DNA of 64,000 bases from Alviniconcha marisindica (Eukaryota > Mollusca > Gastropoda > Provannidae). The DNA lies in NCBI GenBank assembly GCA_018857735.1, contig JABMCL010002049.1, forward strand, positions 1,292,001 to 1,356,000, given 5' to 3'. The first letter of the stretch is position 1, and each line of letters begins with the position of its first letter. The notes beneath the pieces were generated by a model that saw only the letters and a list, made by a program, of their open reading frames with translations, had not been told where the DNA came from and ran no database searches. Made by a program: the position numbers and the translations under genes. This document shows, one piece after another, positions 56,500 through 64,000 of the stretch.

Positions 56500-59400
56500 A
56501 TGCCTGTATGTGTGTTGGGAGGGAGGGGGGGGGTAATAACACTCCACATATATACCAACACCCACTAACAACCCATATACATGCACAGGGAGCAATCACT
56601 TCACAAACTGCCTCCAACCCCCTCCCCCACCCCATCAAACAAAAAACCCAACAAACCACACTTATGAAATAAACTAACATTCATATTCATTCACTTCACA
56701 AACTGCCTCCAATTCCACCACCACCCACTCAAAAAAAAAAACCCAACAACCCACACCTATGAAATAAACTAACATTCATATTCCAACTGCATGCATTTTC
56801 CCCCCCATGCTCTTGTCTGTTTCCTTTGCAATCATCACCACACAAAAAGCAAGTTTTACACTTGCAGCTAGACTGTCTTAGAGAATTCTACCATCAAGAG
56901 CTTTGCCACTGACCAAACTTACCACCGATCACAATCTCCAGTGGCAGGTCAGCCGGTCGGTCACACTGGCCGTTGGTCAGACAGGCTAGGGCAGAACGAG
57001 TCAGCTGTGTGTTGTTGCTTAGGTCCAGTACTGTTAGCCTGCAGCACAGCTCTAACACATGCTGCACACCTGAAACACATGCCGCACACCTGTAATGCAT
57101 GTTGCGCACCTGTAGCACACCTGAAACACATTGCACACCTGCAATGTATGTTGCACACCTGTAGCACATCTTGCACACCTGGAACACGTTGCACACCTGT
57201 AATGCAAGTTGCATCTCTGTAGCACATCTTGCACACCTGTAACACATCTTGAGAGCCTGTAACACATGCTGCACACCTGCAATGCGTGCTGCATCTCTGT
57301 TGCACATCTTGCACACCTGTAACATGGGCTGCACACCTATAGCATGCTGCACACATAGCACATGTTGCACACATCCTGTAACATATACTGTACACATAAC
57401 ACCTGTTGCACATCTGTAACATAGACTGCAAACTTTTAACACCTGTTGTATACCTGTATCATATGCTGCATACCCTGACATCTCCAACAACTGATGCACA
57501 AACACCTGAACACATGCAGCACTAGCTGAACACTCACAACACACTGCACTCCTGTAATCTATGCTGTATATTTGTAACCCACACTGCATACCTATAACAC
57601 ACTGCACACCTGTAACACACACTGCACTCCTATAACCTAAGCTGTACGTCTGTAAGCCACACTGCTTTTCTGTAACACACACTGCACACCTGTAAAACAC
57701 ACTGCACTTATTGTACACCTCTAACATATGCTTCACAACTGTCAGAGAAGCAGCTCTCATCACAAATTTATTCCCAGTTTGGACAACCAAGTGCCAAAAG
57801 AACAAAGCAACCCCCAAAATCAATGCAAAAGAACCCAAGAGATGTCAAGTTAAACCAGTCACTTTGTCTGCAAAGCAACCACCAAAATCAATGCAAAAGA
57901 ACCCAAGTGATGTCAAGTTAAACCAGTCACTTTGCCTGCAAGGCAACCCCCCAAAATCAATGCAAAAGAACCCAAGTGATGTCAAGTTAAACCAGTTACT
58001 TTGCCTGCAAAGCAGCCCCCAAAATGAACACAAAAGAACCGAAGTGACCTCACAATCAACACACAAGGGAGTTAATTAGCACTCGAAATACATAAGTACA
58101 ACAACAAAGACCTGAGTCGCCTATGGTAACTCTCGCCTGGCATGCATGTAAATGCAAGGTACATAAACTCCACCAGAGGTACATCCTGAAGTTAAATCAG
58201 TCACTTTGCCCACAAAGCTACCCCCAAATGAATGCAAAAGCACCTAAGTGACCTCAAGTTAAATCAGTCACTTTGCCCACAAAACTGCCCCCAGATGAAT
58301 GCAAAGGAACCTAAATGACCTCAAGTTAAATAAATCACTTTGCCCACCTGCTTCTGTGACCTCCAGGCAGGTGTGGATGACCAGCCTCTCCAACAGACCA
58401 CGAGATGCCAGCTTCTCCAGCACACAGTCAGTCACCTGTGAAATATGAATATGATCCACCAGGTTGACAGATGGTATTTTGAGCTTTAGTTACAATTGAA
58501 GGGGCACTCATTTTGTCACGGAATTTATGGCATCAGCTGATGTCTGTGAATGAACCACTGGTTGCCTTGGATTAAAAAATAATAATCAAATATTGATTCA
58601 TGAACACAGTACAAACTCACTTCTCTGTGCTAAAACTGCCTCAGCTTGACACCTTCTGGCTGCTTGACTGAACTCCTTAAAGTTTACAAACCAACCAGCC
58701 ATCTACTCTTTTTCTAATATTTCCATTCTATGTCTTTCCTCTGTGCGCACACACTCACTGGGTCAGAGATCTTTTTCTTATGCTGTGTGTGTGTGTGTAT
58801 GCATGTGTGTACCATTCTTTGTCTTTCCTCTGTGTGCACACACTCACTGGGTCAGAGATCTTTTTCTTATGCTGTGTGTGTGTATGCATGTGTGTGTGTG
58901 CGTGCGTGCGTGCGTGTTTGATTGCACGCATACACTCACACAAGTTTGTTTTTAATGTGTTTTGGTTCTTTGCTTTGTACTGGGCTATGTGCTCTAATTT
59001 AAAGGAGAAAAAGCACATAAAAGAATCCATTATTATTTTTATATTATCTGTAGAAATATATCGGGTAGACAAGTTCCTTGCACTGATTTTGTTGATGTGA
59101 AGCACAAAGGTTTCCGTTCATTTATCACATGACATTCAGTCTCACTCAGTCCTACCACAGATCTATCACGGCATCAAAGCTAAGTATCAATGCTGTTCAT
59201 ATTAACAAATAATTCTGTCTCTAGACACTCTGCATGCACGAGTATGTACAGGTTGTGCACCCAATTAATGCATGGCTTAAACAATGCCAGAGACTCACAT
59301 TCTTAAGAAGGAAAGAAAAAAGTACTAATTTCTCAAATAATGCTAATTTGTAAAGTGCCTACCCTGTGACTCAAAGCAATGCACGCACATAACACACATA

Positions 59401-60111
59401 TTGTACATCGAGATGGATGATGTTATCCATTAGCTGAACATTCCCGAAGAAACAGTGTTAAAGATTCGCCCCTGATGGGTTAAAACTGTTTCAGTGTGGC
59501 ATCAGCCTGCCACAAGCTGGACCCATTCCACGACAACCTGGTTAGGGTGTCAGTATGATCAGGCAAAAACCTAAAGGAATGAAGTGAAGGCCACCTCTGA
59601 CATCATACCTGCTTGATGTAACTGATGTCGAGTGACACCAAGTGATCCAGCACCGTTAGTGACGACAATCCCACTTCAGTCACATGGGGCCGACAGCCAC
59701 TCAGGTTGAGAGCTCTGTAACAGTAAACACCATTGCTACAGTAGAACACCTCATGGCAAAAGGTCACAATTTTGCTGAACACCTCTGGTCATGTTTCCAT
59801 GTCATGTCATATCATATGTCAAAAGATCCCCTCTCACACCAAAGACCACCCTCAGGCGAAACCACCCTCCTCTTTTAAGACTACTTTTTCACAACTTAAA
59901 GGGAAGTCTAGTGGGACCCCTCTTTAAAGACCACACTATAATTCAAATCCAACTGGTGTTAAGAGAGGGGTGGTCCTTGGTCAGAGGTCATTCACACGGA
60001 AATATTTTGTGCATGCATGCACGCATGCATGTGCACATGCATGCGTGCGCGCATGTTATTTACATTTAAAGACCATTTTACTGACTTTTAAAAATGTGGG
60101 TGTGTGGGTAT

Positions 60112-60142
<31 letters not shown>

Positions 60143-61926
60143 CATGGGCATGCATGCACGCACAAGCACATGCATACTTTTTCACATTATCTGCAATATT
60201 CTAAATAAATTTCAATAACAAAAAAGAAGTATGTTTTATGTTTTGCTGTTTTTGCTGCTACCAAACGATTTTTCCCCAAGGGAACAGCAAAACTGTATTG
60301 AATCGTATGTACATGGTGGCAGAGAGAGCTCACTGTCTAGTTACATTAAAATACAGGGAGCATTCTGCTGGGCAGAGTGCGAGGTACCTCAGATTTGGGC
60401 AGCCCTTAGCTATGGCTCCAACTGCTTCGTCCGTGATGTGAGTGTTCAGGTCCAGCCGGAGTTCTCTCTGAATACACACTCATCCCTTTGTACATGTGTC
60501 AGCACAATAATCTTAGCAAGAATGATCTACAACAGCATTCAGTACAAACTGTGTAACCATTTCATAAGCAAGAAACTATCTCAAATCTCAGTATTTCTGT
60601 TTCAGCAGAACCAGTCTTAAACCAGTCTTAATCTTAGATGTCAATGATATGTTTTACATATATAGCAGCCCGGTGAGTTACTGTCAGCGATTCAGGTCTC
60701 TGCTGTTGTGCATCCCTTGTTATACGTGCGATGGCTGCCAAGCATCATTAATTCCCTTCGTTTGTTGGTGACTTGTTTCATTTGATGTCCAGCCAATATT
60801 TGTTTATTTTGCTTCTAGTCATATGTTTAGTTTAGTTTTTAATGTTTAACAATACTGTAAGTCTTTTCAGATACAAACAACATTTCAAAAAATCTGTTTT
60901 TATAAGTGATCACAGTAGGAACATTAGTAGCAGCAGCGATAGTAGTAGCAGTACTGCATCTAACATAGCATTTTAGCTGTGAACACAATAATAACAACAG
61001 ATAATTCTTATAAAGCGCCATTCTCTAACATGAGTTAAATTCACTGCACTGTACATTCTACAAACAACTTAACAAAAACCACATTTACATACATTTCAAC
61101 AAACTTCACCATTCATGCCAAATATGTACACGTGCCGACATGCACACAATCCATTGTCACAGGAATGCATGGTGTGCTTAGGCAAACAATAAGACTAAAA
61201 AAGGATACAATACAAATGAGAAAAAGGGATACAAACCAGTTTATGCAGGTTTCCAATGGAGCTCCAGGGCCCAGTGGAAGCTGAAATGACAAAGATGTGA
61301 TACATTACATGAAAACAGAGCACACAACGAAAACATCTCAAATGTGTATCTAAAATTTGAGCCTTCTTTAGTTAGCAAGGCAGTTTGTCTTTAGAACTAA
61401 CAGAAGACACAGAGTTTGTTCCCACCCAGCCAATGTGCTGAAAGGCCAATCACTTCTTTTTGCCAAACATCAACTGTCAGAAACATTTGCCGGTACTTGC
61501 AATGTTTGACTGTTTTTGTTTTTGTTATCTGGCTGCGCAAATAAATGCTTCAAAAGCAATACCAGTTTTGTGCCTATTATATTTCCTGCATTTTCTTGGT
61601 TTCTTTCTTTGCTGCTACACACAAAAAAAACATTTATTATACCACAGAAAATATTTGACTTTATTCTAGTGTTTATTTGAATATATAATACTTGCATATT
61701 ATTCTCACATTTTCAGTGAACTTGATTGTCAGTGATGCCTTGTACATTAAGTCCGATTGAAGGCAACAAATCAAAGACAGATTGCCTTGCTGAAGGAAAC
61801 TGACTTCAGACATGAAACAATTACACACTTGTAGGCACTGGGGGTGGCATCCTTCAGCTGTAAAAGAGGTATAAGACTCATGAATACCTTTGGGGAAATG
61901 ATCTTCAGCTGTCGGAGAGATCACAT

Positions 61927-61976
<50 letters not shown>

Positions 61977-62085
61977 CCTCCCTCCCTCTCTCTCTGTAGG
62001 TTAGCAAGGACTAGTTGTTAGACAGGTTTTTGACTAAACCTAGACTACAATCCTTGTAAAATAAAGTTTTCAAATTTGAGTTCAA

Positions 62086-62149
<64 letters not shown>

Positions 62150-62386
62150 GATTTTTACCCATCAGTAGCTTAGCAAGGCCTAGTTGTTAGACAGGTTTTT
62201 GACTAAACCTAAACTACAATCCTTGTACAACAAGGTTTTCAAATTTGAGTTCAAGTTTTCTCTCTCTCTCATTTATTTTTTACCCATCAGTAGCTTAGCA
62301 AGGACTAGTTGTTAGACAGGTTTTTGACTAAACCTAATCTACAATCTTTGCAAAATAAAGTTTTCAAATTTAAGTTCAAGTCTGAG

Positions 62387-62440
<54 letters not shown>

Positions 62441-63577
62441 GCACACCTTTGGGAAAGCTGCCTTCAGTTATGAAAAAGTCAAACAAAGACTCTTGCAGAC
62501 GTTTGGGAAGGGCACCTTGAATGAGAAAAGAGTTGAGGCATTCCATACCTCTGGTAAAGCTACCTTTAGCCATGGAAGAGCTAAAGCACTTCTACACACC
62601 TTTGGGAAAACTTCCACCAACATCCAGCACTTCAAGGTCGGACAATGTCTGGAATCAAAACCAAAAAATTAAAAGAAGGAAAGAGGACTATTCCACGTGA
62701 CCAAGCCATAATACAGAGAACAAACATTACATGTAACCTGGCGAAGACAAATCTATTTTCTGACACAGAGAACAAATATTACATGCAACAAGCCAAGGAC
62801 ATAGGGAATAAATATTACATGTCTTAACCTAATGACATACAGATCAACCAGACAATGACACAGAGAACAAACATTAATGTAACCAGGCAACAACACAGAG
62901 AACAAACAGTACAATAAATGCATCAAGTCAATAACACAGAGAATAAATATTACTTGTCATAACCTAATGACATACAGATCAACCAGGCAAAGACACAGAG
63001 AACAACAGTAATGTAAACCAGGCAATGACACAGAGAACAAACGGTTTGTAACCAGGCAACAACACAGAGAACAAAATACTACATGCAGCAAGCCAATGAC
63101 ACGGAGAATAAATACGACATGTCACAACCTAACAAGATACAGATCAACCAGGCAACGACACAGAGAACAAACGGTTTGTAACCAGGCAACAACACAGAGA
63201 ACAAAATATTACATGCAGCAAGCCAATGACACGGAGAATAAATACGACATGTCACAACCTAACAAGATACAGATCAACCAGGCAACGACACAGAGAACAA
63301 GTATTACAGGCAGCAAGCCAACGACACACAGAACAAACAGTTTAAGAAATAACCACTAATGGCACAGACAACAACAAAATGACTGTCATCCAAGTTAGGC
63401 ATGTGTTATCAGCAACTGCTCATTTGAAGATGCTACAACTGTGTGATCATTATTAAGTCCATTACTCACCGTGAGTGCTCTGATTGCAGTGTCTGTCAAG
63501 CTTACACATGAGTGAATCTGCAGATCACGAAGATCAGGGCATTTCTTTGATAACTCAAGGATGCCATAGTCTGTCAA
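53585..63577 (-). CDS. F-box/LRR (AMN1-like) leucine-rich-repeat protein, 3' part, 9 exons
   Basis: Exons 63470-63577, 62600-62648, 61237-61280, 60388-60467, 59609-59714, 58348-58435, 56923-57069, 54875-55267 and 53585-53691 join in phase to 373 codons and a TGA. Residues 1-205 are cysteine-containing leucine-rich repeats of the kind that follow an F-box in FBXL ubiquitin-ligase substrate receptors (CPDLRDLQIHSCVSLTDTAI; GCPNLRALNLSGC..VTEVGL; LVIHTCLEVTEAG). Residues 208-373 form a strongly acidic tail that starts MMLEEEEEG and ends LGDFDEDYDEFLENDD. The 5' exons, and any F-box, lie right of the window, so the ligase role is inference. I do not recognise a specific orthologue. Five of its junctions carry tandem copies or degenerate derivatives of the junction sequence. 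Confidence 0.85.
54575..54625. repeat. (AT)n microsatellite
   Basis: About 25 uninterrupted AT units, preceded by (CA)n, in the last intron of the LRR gene. Confidence 0.95.
54875..55267 (-). CDS. LRR gene exon 8 of window, acidic tail
   Basis: A 393-bp exon rich in Glu and Asp (TTMMLEEEEEGAAPLDLHLP, VNMLYLPEPWSDEEEGDDLQ). Low LRR content; probably disordered apart from the PSWVSLQRHNRANRQFNPVN segment. Locally GC-rich. The acceptor TGTGTTTCAG is the first of dozens of copies. Confidence 0.88.
55264..56320 (-). repeat. LRR exon 8 acceptor minisatellite, 27-bp unit
   Basis: Thirty or more copies run upstream (in gene sense) of exon 8. The unit in gene sense is TACTGTGTTTCAG|GCACCACAGTGACC. 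Starts at 55264, 55291, 55318 and 55345 show an exact 27-bp period near the exon; indels and single-base changes increase further away. Every good copy carries a TGTGTTTCAG acceptor in the same phase as exon 8. Confidence 0.93.
56454..56494. repeat. (TG)n microsatellite
   Basis: About 18 TG units in the LRR gene intron between window exons 7 and 8. It is followed at about 56700-56790 by a near repeat of 56590-56680 (ACAAACTGCCTCCAA, CCAACAA(A/C)CCACAC, TGAAATAAACTAACATTCAT). Confidence 0.9.
56923..57069 (-). CDS. LRR gene exon 7 of window
   Basis: VQHVLELCCRLTVLDLSNNT, then QLTRSALACLTNGQ and DLPLEIVIG. The acceptor chosen is TGTGTTTCAG at 57070-57071, because it keeps phase with exon 6 (EVTEAG-VQHVLELC). 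An inner CTGCAG acceptor at 57039-57040 would break phase. Last LRR, then a transition into the acidic tail. Confidence 0.85.
57050..57735 (-). repeat. LRR exon 7 acceptor minisatellite, about 20-bp unit
   Basis: Some thirty degenerate units of the form ATGTGTTACAG|GTGTGCAGC in gene sense, contiguous with the exon 7 start (TGTGTTTCAG|GTGTGCAGCATGTG). Because the unit has no stop codon in most frames, a 314-codon frame runs through the array into the exon. Confidence 0.88.
57783..58347 (-). repeat. LRR exon 6 donor array, about 67-bp unit
   Basis: Seven units in two groups (57783-58065, and 58190 to the exon). In gene sense each contains GTGGGCAAAGTGA or its variant, TTTAACTTGA(G/C) and a GGTCACTT block, echoing the exon end GAGGTCACAGAAGCAG|GTGGGC. 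The unit next to the exon merges into it. Confidence 0.85.
58348..58435 (-). CDS. LRR gene exon 6 of window
   Basis: VTDCVLEKLASRGLLERLVI then HTCLEVTEA. Acceptor ATATTTCACAG, donor GCAG|GTGGGC. The donor side is the end unit of a tandem array with a repeat length near 67 bp. Confidence 0.9.
58436..59608. other. LRR gene intron with duplicated microsatellite
   Basis: A tandem duplication of about 88 bp (58723-58811, 58812-58897) carries TCACTGGGTCAGAGATCTTT plus a (TG)n tract. No exon recognised; exons 5 and 6 of the window join in phase. Confidence 0.7.
59609..59714 (-). CDS. LRR gene exon 5 of window
   Basis: ALNLSGCRPHVTEVGLSSLT then LVSLDISYIKQ. Acceptor TACTGTTACAG, donor CAG|GTATGA. 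Confidence 0.9.
59715..60387. other. LRR gene intron with alternating purine-pyrimidine tract
   Basis: 60003-60056 is almost entirely alternating (GCATGC, GTGCAC, GCGCGC words), followed by (TG)n at 60115-60141 and further GCATGC words. Such DNA can adopt the Z form. No exon recognised. Confidence 0.7.
60388..60467 (-). CDS. LRR gene exon 4 of window
   Basis: RELRLDLNTHITDEAVGAIA then KGCPNL. A classic LRR_CC pattern. Acceptor GTGTATTCAG, donor TGAG|GTACCT. Confidence 0.88.
60468..61236. other. LRR gene intron, nothing recognised
   Basis: A short GTAGTAG-type triplet stretch near 60930-60960; otherwise unremarkable A/T-rich intron. Confidence 0.5.
61237..61280 (-). CDS. LRR gene exon 3 of window (micro-exon)
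   Basis: A 44-bp exon, ASTGPWSSIGNLHKL. Acceptor ACATCTTTGTCATTTCAG, donor CTG|GTTTGT. It joins in phase to RELRLDL in the next exon to form a proper LRR (NLHKLRELRLDLNT). Confidence 0.78.
61735..61925 (-). repeat. degenerate 51-bp repeats, distal block
   Basis: Read in gene sense, successive 51-bp units give related 17-residue words (TAEDHFPKGIHESYTSF, TAEGCHPQCLQVCNCFM). They belong to the same family as the block at 62440-62600 on the other side of the (CT)n tracts. Confidence 0.6.
61931..62438. repeat. (CT)n tracts alternating with a 100-bp repeat
   Basis: Four CT runs (61931-61996, 62090-62144, about 62258-62270, 62386-62438) are separated by three copies of a unit with TTAGCAAGG(A/C)CTAGTTGTTA and TTTTTGACTAAACCTA. 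The alternation implies that the CT tract and the unit were amplified together. Confidence 0.9.
62440..62600 (-). repeat. LRR exon 2 donor repeats, proximal block
   Basis: Three 51-bp units downstream of exon 2, each with a version of the exon end GGAAGTTTTCCCAAAG|GTGT: GGTAGCTTTACCAGAGGTAT, GGTGCCCTTCCCAAACGTCT and GGCAGCTTTCCCAAAGGTGT. Two of the three keep a GT donor. Confidence 0.8.
62600..62648 (-). CDS. LRR gene exon 2 of window
   Basis: A 49-bp exon, TLSDLEVLDVGGSFPK. Acceptor TTGATTCCAG, donor AAAG|GTGTGT. It continues the repeat register of exon 1 (RALT-TLSDLEVLDV). Its 3' end is the apparent source of the 51-bp repeats that follow. Confidence 0.8.
62700..63345. repeat. compound tandem array
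   Basis: Recurring words: GACACAGAGAACAAAC, CATGTCACAACCTAA(C/T), ATACAGATCAACCAGGCAA and GCAGCAAGCCAATGACAC. Two of the higher-order units (about 63000-63150 and 63150-63300) are almost identical. Unlike the other arrays, no similarity to the flanking exons was found. Confidence 0.85.
63470..63577 (-). CDS. LRR gene exon 1 of window
   Basis: LTDYGILELSKKCPDLRDLQ then IHSCVSLTDTAIRALT, one and a half LRR_CC repeats. Acceptor TTTTCAG, donor ACG|GTGAGT. It begins in phase 0 inside the repeat domain, so earlier exons must exist. Confidence 0.9.
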
Positions 63578-64000
63578 CTGAAAACAAAATCAAAAGAATA
63601 CTGGTAAAATTATGGTGTGGTAGAATTGCCAACTAATCTGAATTTGTTCGTGCACATAGCGTGTTTTGTTTTCCTTCCATGTGGAAAATGCAGCTGCCAG
63701 TTTTTCTGAACCTCTGTGGTATTATGGCAATTGCGTACAACGGAACTGTGAAGAAAGTCCTGCTTAGTCCCCTCAGCAGTTTTGGCGATCTGAGTGAAAC
63801 ATTTCTTTCTGGAGCTCAGATTGTAATCAATGTCTGCCACTGATGTGATATGCTATTTTCCCCCCCCCAAAAAAATGGTTTGGAAATTTGCCATAAGGAA
63901 TGTAATTGTTTGGGGGTTTCTTTGTGCATGCACAAAGTCACAGTAAAAGTAAATGTTCATTTTGTCTTGTTCTGGCACAATGTCAATGACAGCATATGCC
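63578..64000. other. right edge, LRR gene intron, nothing recognised
   Basis: Follows the acceptor of the first LRR exon. No further exon or repeat could be supported before the window ends. Confidence 0.5.

Noticed and set aside
57470..57520. Extra LRR exon (VFVHQLLEMSG)
   Set aside because: Its phases do not fit between exons 6 and 7, while joining exon 6 directly to 57069 gives a perfect leucine-rich repeat.
56894..57838. 314-codon minus-strand open frame as a single-exon gene
   Set aside because: Most of it is the 20-bp minisatellite, which lacks stops; only the last part is a real exon, and splice phase from the previous LRR exon fits the acceptor at 57070.
1..64000. Retroviral or LINE reverse transcriptase, bacterial operons, rRNA
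   Set aside because: No RT, integrase, gag or rRNA signatures seen in any frame; gene structure is clearly spliced eukaryotic.

Overview
This is a eukaryotic (metazoan) chromosomal window. It has spliced genes with small GT-AG exons separated by long, repeat-rich, A/T-rich introns, many microsatellites, a tRNA-derived SINE and decayed DNA transposons. The protein sequences and repeat style suggest a lophotrochozoan, most likely a mollusc; that assignment is inference.

Three host genes were rebuilt exon by exon, and every splice phase is consistent. (1) Minus strand, 2,552-19,737: the N-terminal 975 codons (15 exons) of an EP400/SRCAP-family chromatin remodeller (domino). It includes the HSA domain and the acidic region; the ATPase lies beyond the left edge. 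A possible 5' untranslated exon sits near 37.2 kb. (2) Plus strand, 37,869-52,175: a complete 13-exon NOC4L gene (505 aa, ribosome biogenesis). (3) Minus strand, 53,585 to beyond 63,577: the 3' nine exons of a leucine-rich-repeat gene of the F-box/LRR (AMN1-like) type with a long acidic tail. It is convergent with NOC4L. EP400 and NOC4L are divergent neighbours, with a candidate bidirectional promoter at about 37.1-37.87 kb. The two genes are also near neighbours in human 12q24.33 (from memory).

Between the EP400 start exon and the promoter lies a nest of transposon remains (22,687-35,682). Three concentric pairs of inverted termini are visible. The innermost element (28,385-34,532) has a 16-bp perfect terminal inverted repeat and a 5-bp target duplication, TAATA. 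It contains a frameshifted multi-exon transposase-like gene with a coiled coil, a candidate catalytic core and a C-terminal barrel-like module. A diverged terminus of the same family occurs in a NOC4L intron at 42,567.

The most unusual feature is in the right half. Many intronic tandem arrays are built from the exon-intron junction next to them: NOC4L exons 2, 5, 6, 8 (both sides) and 12, and LRR-gene exons 2, 3, 6 and 8 as numbered here. The copies carry extra splice-donor or splice-acceptor sites. In one array the unit is 27 bp with the acceptor always in the same phase, so alternative acceptor use would add nine residues per copy without a frameshift.
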